The notes: generated from the sequence alone by a model not told the origin. Counted from the stretch's first letter, positions 12,137 through 21,453 are shown. The stretch is 64,000 nt of DNA from CAZMXS01 sp964570325 (GCA_964570325.1 CAZMXS010000014.1:1-64000), one strand, 5' to 3'. Numbers and translations are program-made.

Positions 12137-12883
12137 ATGCGCATGAAAAACTCCGTGACCAACATTTCCTTTCCCGAGACCGCCGATATTGAAACCTCAT
12201 CCGACGGCTATGCCGCGCGCTTCGCCGGACCGGTTGGCGAGTGGATGCTGGGCATTCAACTGGCGGTGGTGCGGGACTGGCTGCGCGCGGTCGGGGCCGT
12301 GACGGTGTTGGACGTCGGCGGCGGGCATGGGCAACTGGCGCGGCCGTTGGCCGACGCCGGTTTTCAGGTGACGGTGCTGGGCAGCGATGCGGTTTGCCGC
12401 AAACGCATCGAAGCATCCGTGGCGGATGGCCGGGTGGGGTTTGCGGTAGGCAACGTCCTCAACCTGCCGTTCCCGCCGCGCGCGTTTGACGCCGTGGTGT
12501 CGGTGCGGTTGCTGCCGCATTGCGAGCGCTGGCCGGAACTGATCCGTGATTTCTGCCGGGTCGCCCAGCGGGTCGTGATCGTGGACTACCCGACGCCACA
12601 AAGTTTGAATGGACTGGCGCCGATATTTTTCGGCCTGAAAAAGCGGATGGAAGGCAACACGCGCGGCTGGCGGGATTTCCGGCATACGGAAGTCGCGGCG
12701 GAGTTTGGGAAGCACGGCTGGCGGCCGACCGCGCGGACCGGCCAGTTTTTCCTGCCGATGGCGTTGCACCGCGGGCTGCGCTGCCGGCCGGTGTCGGCGG
12801 GCGCGGAAACCATTTTTCGCCGGTTGGGCCTGACCCGCAAATGGGGCTCGCCGGTGCTGGCGCGGATGGAGCGGGATATTTGA
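12137..12883 (+). CDS. class I SAM-dependent methyltransferase
   Basis: 248-aa methyltransferase. Motif I is VLDVGGGHGQLARPL (AdoMet glycine loop, about residues 58-72), followed by the acidic VTVLGSD, then GNVLNLPFPPRAFDAVVSVRLLPH as motifs II/III. This is the Methyltransf_11/25 pattern. The substrate is unknown. Its position divergent to a GT4 gene and 85 bp upstream of asparagine synthase suggests modification of a polysaccharide or lipid intermediate. The C-terminal 60 residues are basic and Leu/Arg-rich, possibly membrane-associated. The ATG at 12143 is an alternative start; a TTG at 12134 is also in frame. Confidence 0.85.
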   Translation: MRMKNSVTNISFPETADIETSSDGYAARFAGPVGEWMLGIQLAVVRDWLRAVGAVTVLDVGGGHGQLARPLADAGFQVTVLGSDAVCRKRIEASVADGRVGFAVGNVLNLPFPPRAFDAVVSVRLLPHCERWPELIRDFCRVAQRVVIVDYPTPQSLNGLAPIFFGLKKRMEGNTRGWRDFRHTEVAAEFGKHGWRPTARTGQFFLPMALHRGLRCRPVSAGAETIFRRLGLTRKWGSPVLARMERDI

Positions 12884-12968
12884 ACCGCCGAAAACGAAAA
12901 CCAACCCGGTAACGACGCCTTTCTTTTTTGGGTCCGCTTCGTTACCTTCTGTTGACAACGGTGTTCCC

Positions 12969-14840
12969 ATGTGCGGCATTTGCGGATTTAACTGGAAAGA
13001 CGAGCCCCTGGCCCGGCGGATGGCGGAAACCATCGCGCACCGCGGGCCGGATCAGGAGGGTTTTTTTTGCTCCGACGAGTGGACGTTGGGCCACCGCCGG
13101 TTGAGTATTATTGATCTCACCGAGCACGGCCGCCAGCCGCTGGCCAACGAGACGGGCACGGTCCAGGTGGTCTTCAACGGCGAGATTTTTAACTTCGCGG
13201 AAATCCGCGAGGATCTCATCCGGAAAGGGCATCGCTTCGTCGGCCATGCGGACACCGAGGTCATCGTCCACGGTTACGAGGAATACGGCATGGACGTGGT
13301 CCAGAAGTTCCGCGGCATGTTCGCGTTCGCGCTGCTGGACCGCGAAACGAACACGCTGCATTTGGTGCGCGACCGGCTCGGCATCAAGCCCCTCTACTAC
13401 TGGACCGACGGCCGGCAGTTCGCGTTCGCCTCGGAGATCAAGGCGCTGCTGCGGCATCCGGGGGTGCCGCGCGAACTCAACCGGCCCGCGCTGTTCGCCT
13501 ATCTTGGTTTCGAGTTTGTCCCGGCGCCGGACACGATGTTTCGGGGCATCCGCAAACTTCCGGCGGGCCACCGTCTGCAATGGCAGAATGGCCGGATGGA
13601 GGTCGCGCCGTATTGGGATCTGGATTTTTCCAAGACGATCGAACCGCAGACGACGGAGCGGGAGGTGATCGAGCGCATCCGCGAGCTGCTGGAGGTGGCG
13701 GTTGCCTACCGGCTGATCAGCGACGTGCCGTTGGGCGCGTTTTTGTCTGGTGGGTTGGACTCCAGCGCGATCGTCGCAATGATGCGCCGGCACATTAACG
13801 GGCCGCTGCGCACATATTCGATCGGCTACCCGGACAAGACCTTCAGCGAGCTGGACTATGCGCAAATCATCGCCGACGCCTTCGGCACCGAACATCATGT
13901 CCTGATGATCGAGGGCCTGACCGAGGAGTTGATCGAGAAATCCATCTGGCACCTCGACGAACCGATGACGGACCTGTCCTCCATCCCGTTGATGCTGATC
14001 TGCCGGGAGGCGCGCCAGACGGTGACGGTCTGCCTCAGCGGCGAGGGGGGGGACGAAGTGTTCTGCGGCTACGACCGGTTCAAGGCGGCCCGGCTGGACC
14101 GGTGGTATCGCCTGCTCACCCCGCGCGTCCTGCGCGAAGACGTCATCGCGCCGCTGGTTTCGCGGCTCAAGGACCGGCCGCAGAAAAAAGGCGCGGTTAA
14201 TTTTCTCAAGCGCTTCATCGAGGGCTCCATCCTGCCGCCCGAGGGGCGGCATCTGCGCTGGCAGTATTTCTGCCCGCGCGCACTGTACGACGCGCTGTTC
14301 ATCCCCGCCTTTCGCGACGCGGCGCCGTTTGACCCGTTCGCGCGGGTGCGGCAGTACGACGCTCGCTGCCGCGCCGGCGACCCCGTCAACCGCGAGTTGT
14401 ATCTCGACACCCGCTATGAAATGGCCGACAGCGTGCTGATGAAGGCCGACAAGATGAGCATGGCCCACTCGCTCGAAATTCGCGTGCCGCTGCTGGACCA
14501 CCACCTGGTCGAATATATGGCGACCATCCCCGGCAACTGGAAGTTGAAAGGCATGCAAACCAAGGCCATCTTCCGCAAGGCGCTGGAGGGAATTCTGCCG
14601 CGGAAGATCATTTACCGCGGGAAACAAGGTTACAGCCTGCCGGTCAAGCACCTCCTGCGCGGGCAGCTCAAGGATTACATGACGCGCCTGCTGAATGAAT
14701 CGCCCGTGATTCGCGAGAACATGGACATGGCCTGCGTCAACCGGCTCATCCAGGAGCACCAGGCGATGACCCATAACCACAATCACGTTCTTTGGGGCCT
14801 GATGAACACGGCCATCTGGCATAACCAATTCTTCTCATAG
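12969..14840 (+). CDS. asnB: asparagine synthase (glutamine-hydrolysing)
   Basis: 623-aa amidotransferase making asparagine, or amidating a sugar acid, from Gln and ATP. The start is fixed by MCGICGF: Cys2 is the Ntn glutaminase nucleophile, followed by IAHRGPD, GHRRLSIIDL and NGEIFN. The synthetase domain has the PP-loop SGGLDSS at residues 260-266, then CLSGEGGDEVFCGYDRF, and KADKMSMAHSLEIRVPLLDH, all typical of AsnB. Members with this architecture are frequent in O-antigen, capsule and exosortase-linked polysaccharide clusters. With glycosyltransferase, methyltransferase and epimerase genes around it, that role is as likely as free Asn synthesis. No clear Shine-Dalgarno precedes the ATG. 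Confidence 0.93.
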   Translation: MCGICGFNWKDEPLARRMAETIAHRGPDQEGFFCSDEWTLGHRRLSIIDLTEHGRQPLANETGTVQVVFNGEIFNFAEIREDLIRKGHRFVGHADTEVIVHGYEEYGMDVVQKFRGMFAFALLDRETNTLHLVRDRLGIKPLYYWTDGRQFAFASEIKALLRHPGVPRELNRPALFAYLGFEFVPAPDTMFRGIRKLPAGHRLQWQNGRMEVAPYWDLDFSKTIEPQTTEREVIERIRELLEVAVAYRLISDVPLGAFLSGGLDSSAIVAMMRRHINGPLRTYSIGYPDKTFSELDYAQIIADAFGTEHHVLMIEGLTEELIEKSIWHLDEPMTDLSSIPLMLICREARQTVTVCLSGEGGDEVFCGYDRFKAARLDRWYRLLTPRVLREDVIAPLVSRLKDRPQKKGAVNFLKRFIEGSILPPEGRHLRWQYFCPRALYDALFIPAFRDAAPFDPFARVRQYDARCRAGDPVNRELYLDTRYEMADSVLMKADKMSMAHSLEIRVPLLDHHLVEYMATIPGNWKLKGMQTKAIFRKALEGILPRKIIYRGKQGYSLPVKHLLRGQLKDYMTRLLNESPVIRENMDMACVNRLIQEHQAMTHNHNHVLWGLMNTAIWHNQFFS

Positions 14841-15092
14841 CGGTTGTTTTTTGTTTCTGGCGCGGCGGCCGCCGGGAACTGTTGCCGGCGTGCTTTCCGG
14901 AACGGGCGCAATGACCGGTCGGCGCTATTCTCCTGTTGAAGCGACGGGTTCAGGGCAGGGCGAACCTTGCCCGGCGAGCCGCGAGGCGGTCGCCGGCCTG
15001 GCGCAACGATCCCGCCCGACAGCCGGGCTTGACCTTCCGGAAGCGGCTGTCCATATTCGGCTGGCACGCGATAAACAAGACGGGAGCGGCGA

Positions 15093-16076
15093 ATGAAGAT
15101 TTTGGTTACGGGCGGCACGGGCTTCACCGGGAAGGCGCTGGTCCGGCGGCTGCTGGACAACAAGCATCAGGTCGTGGCCCTCGATTACAAGGAGGGGCTG
15201 AAAACCCAGGAGCTGCGCGACTGGGGCGCGGAAGTGGTGATCGGCTCAGTTACTGACCGCGATGTCGTGGCCCGCAGCATGGCGGGCGTCGAGTTCGTCT
15301 TCCATCTGGCGGCGGCATTCCGCGAGATAAACGTGGCCAACGATTTCTATTGGAATGTTAATGTCCAGGGCACGCGCAATGTCCTGGCGGCGGCATTCGA
15401 TCAAAAGGTGCGGAAATTTGTCTACTGCAGCACCTGCGGCGTCCACGGCAACATAGATCACCCGCCCGCCGGCGAAGATGCCCCGATCCAGCCGGCGGAC
15501 TACTACCAGCGGACCAAGTACGAGGCGGAGCCCGTGGTCGGCGAGTATTTCCAGAAGGGCCTGAAAACCGTCATCCTGCGCCCGGCCGCCATCTATGGGC
15601 CGGGCGACCCCGAGCGCTTCTTCCTGATTTTCAAGCGCGTCGCCCGCGGCCGGTTCCCCATGTTCGGCAATGGGCGGACGCTTTACCATCCGCTGTATAT
15701 TGACAACCTGGTGGACGCTTTTATGTTGACCATGGCGGAAGGCAAGGGCGACGGGCAGGCCTACCTGATCGCTGACGAAGAATACGTGGAGATCGAAGAA
15801 CTCGTGAAGCGCGTCGCCAAAGCCCTGGGCGTCCAGGTCGCAATCCCGCACTATCCGGTCTGGCCGGTGGTGATCGCAGGGCATATCTGCGAGAAGGTGT
15901 GCCAGCCGTTCAAGATCACTCCGCCAATTTTCCCGCGCCGCGTGGATTGGTACCGGCAGAACCGCGCGTTCAAGATTGAGAAGGCCAGGCGCGAACTGGG
16001 CTACCAGCCGCGCGTCGGCCTCGACGCGGGGTTGAAAGCGACGGCGGATTGGTACCGGCAGGAAGGCTATTTATAG
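15093..16076 (+). CDS. NAD(P)-dependent epimerase/dehydratase (extended SDR)
   Basis: 327-aa extended short-chain dehydrogenase. The Rossmann motif GGTGFTG is at residues 7-13. An acidic residue after the second strand (VALDYKE) suggests NAD preference. FHLAAAFRE and the catalytic YYQRTKYEAE (Tyr-x3-Lys) follow, with a Ser/Thr in YCSTCGVHG. The second half (RPAAIYGPGDPERFF, YIDNLVDAF) matches 3-beta-HSD/UDP-sugar epimerase relatives. The substrate is probably a nucleotide sugar given the asnB/glycosyltransferase context, though sterol-type or quinone-type substrates occur in this family. The 252-bp gap before it shows no gene. Confidence 0.88.
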   Translation: MKILVTGGTGFTGKALVRRLLDNKHQVVALDYKEGLKTQELRDWGAEVVIGSVTDRDVVARSMAGVEFVFHLAAAFREINVANDFYWNVNVQGTRNVLAAAFDQKVRKFVYCSTCGVHGNIDHPPAGEDAPIQPADYYQRTKYEAEPVVGEYFQKGLKTVILRPAAIYGPGDPERFFLIFKRVARGRFPMFGNGRTLYHPLYIDNLVDAFMLTMAEGKGDGQAYLIADEEYVEIEELVKRVAKALGVQVAIPHYPVWPVVIAGHICEKVCQPFKITPPIFPRRVDWYRQNRAFKIEKARRELGYQPRVGLDAGLKATADWYRQEGYL

Positions 16077-16243
16077 GCAGCCCACTCAGGAGAAAATCGT
16101 CACGCCAGACACAACCGACACGAAAAGCGAAAGGCGCGGCAAACTAATACATTTTGACCATTGTTATGGCCGCTTCCATTTTGCGTGTTTGGAGCGGGTC
16201 GCAGTTATTTTCATATAACCTTGGATTAAGATAAGGAGAAATC

Positions 16244-16753
16244 ATGAGTCATGTATTCAAGCCGGTTCGGCCCGATACGCTCAAGGACAACCCGTTCCAA
16301 CTAATCGGCGGCGACTGGATGCTGGTCACCGCCGGCACCAAGGCCAATTACAATATGATGACCGCCAGTTGGGGCGGCCTCGGCGTGCTCTGGGACAAAA
16401 ACATCGCCATCTGCTTTGTCCGACCCACACGCCACACATACGGGTTCATGGAGAATAATTCGCACTTCACGCTCACCTTCTTCGACGAAGAGTTTCGCGA
16501 CAAGCTGGCCTTCTGCGGCGCCCACTCCGGCAAAGACACCGACAAAACGGCCAAGACCGGCCTGACCCCGGTTGAAGGCCCCGCCGGCACGGTCTTCTTC
16601 GAACAGGCCCGCCTCGTGCTCGTCTGCAAGAAGATCTACTTCCAGGACCTCATCCCGCAGCACTTCCTGGACCCCGCCATCCGCGAGTTCTACGGCTCCA
16701 GCGATTTCCACCGGATGTACGTCGGCGAGATCGTCGAAGCGCTGGCGAAGTGA
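16244..16753 (+). CDS. flavin reductase family protein (FMN-binding split barrel)
   Basis: 169-aa protein with the flavin reductase-like domain. TKANYNMMTASWGGLGVLWDK is the FMN-phosphate loop, then ICFVRPTRHTYGFMENN and FTLTFFDEEFRDKLAFCGAHSGKDTDK follow. Members bind FMN and act as NAD(P)H:flavin oxidoreductases or small flavoproteins, often in anaerobes. The Shine-Dalgarno AAGGAG lies 6 bp before the ATG. The gene appears monocistronic, after a 167-bp spacer and before a convergent gene. Cellular role is not evident from neighbours. Confidence 0.88.
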   Translation: MSHVFKPVRPDTLKDNPFQLIGGDWMLVTAGTKANYNMMTASWGGLGVLWDKNIAICFVRPTRHTYGFMENNSHFTLTFFDEEFRDKLAFCGAHSGKDTDKTAKTGLTPVEGPAGTVFFEQARLVLVCKKIYFQDLIPQHFLDPAIREFYGSSDFHRMYVGEIVEALAK

Positions 16754-17047
16754 GGGGGGAGAGTGGCCCGCGGCATACTGTTCCATGTGTCCTTGGCCGG
16801 TGTACTGACTGGTCGCTGACGCTTGATCGCGGCGACGTTCGCTGTGTGCTCACCGCGCGTACTGCGCCTCTTTTCCCAAAGACCAACGCGATCGTGATTA
16901 TCCTTGATATGGTGCCGACGGTAAGCGTCGGATATCTCCCAGTAGTGGCGGTTCACTCGATTCGTGTCCCCCAGCGTCATCTGGACGGAATTGGCGCCGG
17001 GCAGCACCCGCACACTACAGGACCGGCTGCGCCAACAAATTGTGGCG

Positions 17048-17782
17048 CTATTCTCCGAGGGCGTTCTCCGACTGGCCCCAGTCGTTGCTCGGCACGGATT
17101 CGTACGGCGGCGCAAACACTTGCTTTTGCATTGTGAAATGGGTGGGTGTGGTCGAGTTCGGGTTGCCGTAATCAACTATCCAGAAGTAATCGTAATTATT
17201 GTCTGGCCATGTGGCCGGCACATCCGGCAATGCGTCAAGGTTAAGCAACTGGCGCAGGGTCACCCGTTCCCCCGGAAACTCCGCCTCCAGTTTGGCCATC
17301 GCGATATGGTCATGTTCCCAAACCATCACCACGGTCTTGCCGTTCCAACACGGATCCGTGAGCACGGCCGCTGCCGCCTGCCGGGTGCGGGCATTTAGCT
17401 GGATCAGCTCCACGCTCTTCGCCTGACCGGGCGATACGGAGTAAAGCTGCAGCGGCAGGGCCCAACTCTCCGCCGCCGGGCTGACCAGTTCGAGCGTGTG
17501 CAAGGTTATGGCAAAAATGCCGTCCGGTCCGGTTCCGGCGGGGAACAAGGTATTGGTTGCCCCCTGGCCCAGATAGTTTGCCTGCAAGGCCAGCGCGCGC
17601 TGCCGGCCGATCGGGCTGAGCCGGTAGTCGTCCTGTTTCTCGCCATGACGCAGAATAATGATTCGCCGCGGCACTGCGTCAACGGTCGGCGCAAGAGCCA
17701 GACCGAATAAAAGCATACCCAGCAGAATCGCCAGCAACCGTTCCGGGGCGCCCGACGCGCCGCTTCTCAGGGATGTGTTCAC
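17048..17782 (-). CDS. exported histidine phosphatase family protein
   Basis: 244-aa protein with a signal peptide (hydrophobic LLAILLGMLLFGLALAPTVDA, cleavage near residue 36) followed directly by RRIIILRHGEK, the phosphohistidine-containing RHG motif of the histidine phosphatase superfamily. A later VVMVWEHDHIA supplies a candidate second catalytic His. The start is a GTG with a strong AAAGGAG 7 bp upstream, preferred over an ATG 12 codons earlier. Substrate is unknown; exported members include acid phosphatases and SixA-like proteins. It is convergent with the flavin reductase; the roughly 295 bp between them show no convincing gene. Confidence 0.78.
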   Translation of the reverse strand: MNTSLRSGASGAPERLLAILLGMLLFGLALAPTVDAVPRRIIILRHGEKQDDYRLSPIGRQRALALQANYLGQGATNTLFPAGTGPDGIFAITLHTLELVSPAAESWALPLQLYSVSPGQAKSVELIQLNARTRQAAAAVLTDPCWNGKTVVMVWEHDHIAMAKLEAEFPGERVTLRQLLNLDALPDVPATWPDNNYDYFWIVDYGNPNSTTPTHFTMQKQVFAPPYESVPSNDWGQSENALGE

Positions 17783-18228
17783 AGTCGGCTCCTTTTTTTG
17801 TTTTTCCAAGCCCCGCATATCGTCTTGCGCAGCGCGAGCCTATGCCGTGGCTCATTCCGGGCCGGTCCCATCCCCAAACACGGGCAGGGCCCATAATCCA
17901 GACGGGAAACGAAATATGGAAGATAGAAAGTTTATATACCTGTACAAAGGATGGCTCAATAAAACTCTACGTTGGTTCGGCATGTCCATTGCTCATGCCA
18001 AGCCGCGCTTGTTCGCGGGAGGAGGCGCCGCCGCTTGGGTTGGAGTGCCGGGCCTGCGGGAGCCGGCTTGCGCCCCGCCATGCGCACGCCGAGCTTTGGG
18101 CGCAGGCTTGGAACTTGAAAAATCGCATTGCGCCGCATATTGACGGTTGCCCCCGCCCGGCGTAATCTGGAATTCCACATTGGCCGGAACCAGCCGGCCG
18201 GCGCCTCCGGCGCAAGACAAGGAGAAAA
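17783..18228. other. 446-bp intergenic region with repeat-like tract
   Basis: Divergent spacer between the histidine phosphatase and the PLP-dependent enzyme. The left half is relatively AT-rich and has a short open stretch starting MEDRKFIYLYKGW with no ribosome-binding site or continuation. The right half (about 18,010-18,160) is GC-rich and lacks coding character; it has the look of a dispersed intergenic repeat but no second copy is visible in this window. The last bases carry the AAGGAG ribosome-binding site for the next gene. Confidence 0.45.
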
Positions 18229-19713
18229 ATGAAGATCATTCAGTCGGTCAACCAGGATGTCCTGAAGCGTGCGGTTGAACGGGCCCGTCAGAAGAACGTG
18301 ATTCTCCCCACTTTTGCCGAAATGCGCGACCCGTCCAAGATCCCGCCGAAAATTGTGGCGGGCCTGAAAAAACTCGGGCTATGGGATATCAATCCGCTGA
18401 ATCTGTTTCGGATCACCTGGAAAAATGAGCCCCGGCCCGCCGGCGGCGGCTTTAACGAGGGCAATTGGATCGAGTTCCCACCCGCGCTGACCGGCGTGCC
18501 GGCGAAGATCGTGGGTCTCGCGGGCAAGTGGTTTCCCACCGGCGCGCACAAAGTCGGCGCGGCCTACGGTTGCCTGGTGCCGCGGCTGGGCTCCGGCAAT
18601 TTCGATCCGACCACGCAGAAGGCCGTCTGGCCTTCCACCGGCAACTACTGCCGCGGCGGCGCCTATGACTGCGCGTTGCTGGGCTGCCCCGCCATCGCGA
18701 TCCTGCCCGAAGGCATGAGCCGCGAGCGTTTCGAATGGCTGCAATCCATCGGCACGGACGAGATCATTGCGACGCCCGGCACCGAGTCCAACGTGAAGGA
18801 GATCTATGACAAGTGCTGGGAGCTGCGCCGAACTCGCGGCGACCGGATCGTGATCTTCAACCAGTTTGAAGAGTTCGGCAACTCGATCTGGCACTACAAC
18901 ATGACCGGCGGCGCTATCCAGGATATTTACAGCCGGCATTACCAGACCCCGAAAAGCCGCCTCGCCGCTTATATCAGCGCGAGCGGCTCGGCCGGCACGA
19001 TCGCCGCAGGCGACTATCTGCGCACCCTCCACCCGGCCATCAAGGTCGTTGTGGCCGAGGCGCTCCAATGTCCGACACTCTACCAGTTCGGGTTTGGCGC
19101 GCACCGGATCGAGGGCATCGGCGACAAGCACGTCCCGTGGATCCACAACGTCCGCAATACCGATGCCGTGGCGGCGATTGACGACGAGCAGGTCATGCAG
19201 ATCCTGCGGCTGTTCAACGAGGATGCCGGCCGGCAGCGGCTGGCCCGCCAGGGCGTCCCGACCGCAGTGGTTGAGCGTCTGGAATGGCTTGGTATTTCAG
19301 GCATCTGCAACCTCGTCGCCGCGATCAAGACCGCGAAGTACTATGAAATGGACGAGCGCGACGTGATCTTCACGCCACTGACCGATTCGATGGAACTCTA
19401 CGCCTCGCGCCGGCAGGAAATGGAGGAGCAACACGGCCGCTACGACGACCTGACGGCCGGCGCCCACTATGCCCGCTATCTGGCCGGCACGGGCATTGAT
19501 TATATGCGCGAATTGACCTGGGCCGACCGCAAGGCGCTGCACAACTTCAAGTACTTTACCTGGATCGAGCAGCAGGGGCGCACCTCGGACGAGTTGCGCG
19601 CGCTGTGGGACGATGATTTCTGGAAGGAGCTGTTCGCCGCGGAACAGGTCGCGGAGTGGGACCAGTTGATCACCCAGTTCAATGCGGCGACCGGCCTGCT
19701 GAAAGCCCTGTAA
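18229..19713 (+). CDS. PLP-dependent beta-family enzyme (cysteine synthase / diaminopropionate ammonia-lyase-like)
   Basis: 494-aa fold-type II PLP enzyme. The Schiff-base lysine is K108 in FPTGAHKVGAAYG. The cofactor-phosphate loop is SASGSAGTIAAGD, and STGNYCRGGAYDCALLG is the Asn-containing substrate loop. It is longer than cysteine synthase (about 310 aa) and nearer in size to diaminopropionate ammonia-lyase or TrpB-like forms. The ribosome-binding site AAGGAG precedes the ATG by 5 bp. It is followed 29 bp later by a YgeY-type M20 hydrolase. In E. coli the lyase YgeX and hydrolase YgeY are neighbours in the selenium/purine-linked yge cluster, so an amino-acid or ureido-compound degradation role is a reasonable inference; the exact substrate is not determined. 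Confidence 0.82.
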   Translation: MKIIQSVNQDVLKRAVERARQKNVILPTFAEMRDPSKIPPKIVAGLKKLGLWDINPLNLFRITWKNEPRPAGGGFNEGNWIEFPPALTGVPAKIVGLAGKWFPTGAHKVGAAYGCLVPRLGSGNFDPTTQKAVWPSTGNYCRGGAYDCALLGCPAIAILPEGMSRERFEWLQSIGTDEIIATPGTESNVKEIYDKCWELRRTRGDRIVIFNQFEEFGNSIWHYNMTGGAIQDIYSRHYQTPKSRLAAYISASGSAGTIAAGDYLRTLHPAIKVVVAEALQCPTLYQFGFGAHRIEGIGDKHVPWIHNVRNTDAVAAIDDEQVMQILRLFNEDAGRQRLARQGVPTAVVERLEWLGISGICNLVAAIKTAKYYEMDERDVIFTPLTDSMELYASRRQEMEEQHGRYDDLTAGAHYARYLAGTGIDYMRELTWADRKALHNFKYFTWIEQQGRTSDELRALWDDDFWKELFAAEQVAEWDQLITQFNAATGLLKAL

Positions 19714-19742
19714 TAAACCCGATGGGAAAGGAGCACGAATAG

Positions 19743-20960
19743 ATGAAACACGATATTTACTACTATGCCAAGGGCATCGCGCCCCAGTTGACCAAGTTCA
19801 TGCAGGAAATGATTCGCATCCCCTCGCTCAGCGCCCAGGAGGGGCCGCTGGTGGAGCGGATGAAGCAGGAAATGGAGCGCCTCGGCTACGACGAGGTGAT
19901 CGTGGACAAGATGGGCAACCTGATTGGCCGGCTGGGCAATGGGCCGACCAAGATAGCCATAGACGGTCATTGCGATACGGTGGATGTCGGAGATCCGGGG
20001 TTGTGGAAGCGCGATCCATTCGGCGGCGAGATCGAGAACGGCATCATGTACGGACGCGGCTGCAGCGATCAGAAGAGCGGCGTGGCCTCCGCGATTTACA
20101 CAGCCGCCATTCTCAAGGAGATTGGCATGCCGTCGAGCGTGAGTCTGTATGTCGTGGCCTCGGTGCAGGAGGAGGACTGCGACGGTCTGTGCTGGCAGTA
20201 TATTGTCAACGAGGATAAACTCCGGCCGGACGTCGTCGTATTGACTGAGCCGACCAGCTTGCGCATCTACCGCGGCCACCGCGGCCGGATGGAGATCGAA
20301 GTCTCGACCCAGGGTGTGTCCTGCCACGGCTCGGCGCCGGAGCGCGGGGTTAACGCGATCTACAAGATGGCGCCAATCATCAAAGACATCGAGCAACTCA
20401 ATAACCGGCTGCTGCCGCAGGCGCCGCTGGGCAAGGGCACGGTGACGATCAGCCAGATCCGTTCCACCTCGCCCAGTCTCTGCGCCGTGGCCGATGGGTG
20501 CACGGTGCATCTCGACCGGCGGCTGACGATCGGTGAGACCGAGTCGCGCGCCGTCGCGGAAATCCAGTCCTTGCCATCGGCGAAGGCGGCCAATGCCAAG
20601 GTGACGGTGCTGGAGTATGCCGCCCCGAGTTGGACCGGACTGGTTTACCCGACCAAGAAGTACTTTCCAACGTGGGAGCTGGCTGAAGGCACCGTGCCGG
20701 TGCAGACGGCGCGCAGCGCCTATCGCGCGGTGTTTCAGGAGGAGCCGCAAGTCGGCCACTGGACATTCAGCACCAACGGCGTCACCACGGCCGGTATCTT
20801 CGGTATTCCGAGCATCGGGTTCGGCCCCGGCCATGAGAAGTTTGCGCACTTCCCGGACGAGCAGGTTGAGATCGAGCACCTGGTCCGCGCCTGCGCCTTT
20901 TACGCCGGCTTTACCGTCGAGTTTGCCAAGGCCAAGACGGCCAAGATGCCGTCCGCATGA
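19743..20960 (+). CDS. M20-family metallohydrolase, YgeY-like
   Basis: 405-aa zinc hydrolase of the M20 (ArgE/DapE) family. Metal ligands are H76 and D78 (DGHCDTV), D109 (GRGCSDQKSG), the E143-E144 pair (VQEEDCDG) and a C-terminal His in GPGHEKFAHFPDEQV. The overall pattern fits the YgeY family, annotated as selenium-metabolism-linked hydrolase, rather than plain acetylornithine deacetylase. The Shine-Dalgarno AAAGGAG is 9-10 bp before the ATG. It is in operon with the PLP enzyme upstream and overlaps the next small gene by 4 bp. The other yge-cluster genes (carbamoyltransferase, hydantoinase, molybdenum hydroxylases) are not in this window. Confidence 0.87.
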   Translation: MKHDIYYYAKGIAPQLTKFMQEMIRIPSLSAQEGPLVERMKQEMERLGYDEVIVDKMGNLIGRLGNGPTKIAIDGHCDTVDVGDPGLWKRDPFGGEIENGIMYGRGCSDQKSGVASAIYTAAILKEIGMPSSVSLYVVASVQEEDCDGLCWQYIVNEDKLRPDVVVLTEPTSLRIYRGHRGRMEIEVSTQGVSCHGSAPERGVNAIYKMAPIIKDIEQLNNRLLPQAPLGKGTVTISQIRSTSPSLCAVADGCTVHLDRRLTIGETESRAVAEIQSLPSAKAANAKVTVLEYAAPSWTGLVYPTKKYFPTWELAEGTVPVQTARSAYRAVFQEEPQVGHWTFSTNGVTTAGIFGIPSIGFGPGHEKFAHFPDEQVEIEHLVRACAFYAGFTVEFAKAKTAKMPSA

Positions 20961-21325
20961 CGCGAAGACTGGCCCTGGTAGCGCTGGCGGCGGGCCTGCT
21001 GCTGGTTGGCTCCGCTTGGTGGGCGCGCGATTCGATCCGTCGCGCGGAGTACCGCCAGACGGCTTATATTCGGGAGTACGCCTGGCAGGGAATCGAGGTC
21101 GGAACATTGATCTTCTATCCGGTGGGCGCGCCCGTGCCGGCCGGCCGGTATGCCGCCGTGGTCGCCTTTCCGGAAACCAATCGCGCGGCGCAGCGGATTC
21201 TGTTGCGCGGCCCGTCGGGCGAGGAACCCGAGCGTCCGGAATTGGTGAGCGCCATCGGCCCGCTTGTGGTGTATCGGACGCAGGCGGGAACCACCAATCT
21301 GGACTTGGCGGACTTGGCACAGTAG
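20957..21325 (+). CDS. small membrane-anchored protein of unknown function
   Basis: 122-aa protein beginning MTRRLALVALAAGLLLVGSAWWARD, a basic N-terminus plus one hydrophobic helix (signal anchor or signal peptide), then about 95 mostly polar residues with no recognised domain. The ATG overlaps the hydrolase TGA (ATGA), so it is translationally coupled to the YgeY-like gene and is very likely a real gene. Function unknown. Confidence 0.65.
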   Translation: MTRRLALVALAAGLLLVGSAWWARDSIRRAEYRQTAYIREYAWQGIEVGTLIFYPVGAPVPAGRYAAVVAFPETNRAAQRILLRGPSGEEPERPELVSAIGPLVVYRTQAGTTNLDLADLAQ

Positions 21326-21424
21326 CGCGAACCCGTCGCGTCCGGCGCCAAGGCTGAAACCAAGTGGCGGGAAAGGAATTCGACGGCGGCTCCTTTTATA
21401 AAGACTGGTCCCGCCGGCGGCACA

Positions 21425-21453
21425 TTAATCAAATCAATATCTACGGGTATAAT
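21425..21453 (+). promoter_or_regulatory. candidate sigma-70-type promoter
   Basis: A perfect TATAAT at 21448-21453, with a weak -35 (TTAATC at 21425-21430) 17 bp upstream. It lies in an unusually AT-rich patch between the small membrane-protein gene and the metallophosphoesterase locus, about 28 bp before the ATG at 21481. Confidence 0.4.

Noticed and set aside
12942..14828. A 628-codon open frame opposite asnB
   Set aside because: Shadow of asnB with no ribosome-binding site or domain similarity.
16154..16219. TTGACC and TATAAC boxes before the flavin reductase gene
   Set aside because: No partner box at 16-18 bp spacing for either; not a convincing promoter.
16690..17175. Reverse open stretch with segments such as GDTNRVNRHYW
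   Set aside because: Crosses into the 3' end of the histidine phosphatase gene, no start with ribosome-binding site, no recognised domain.
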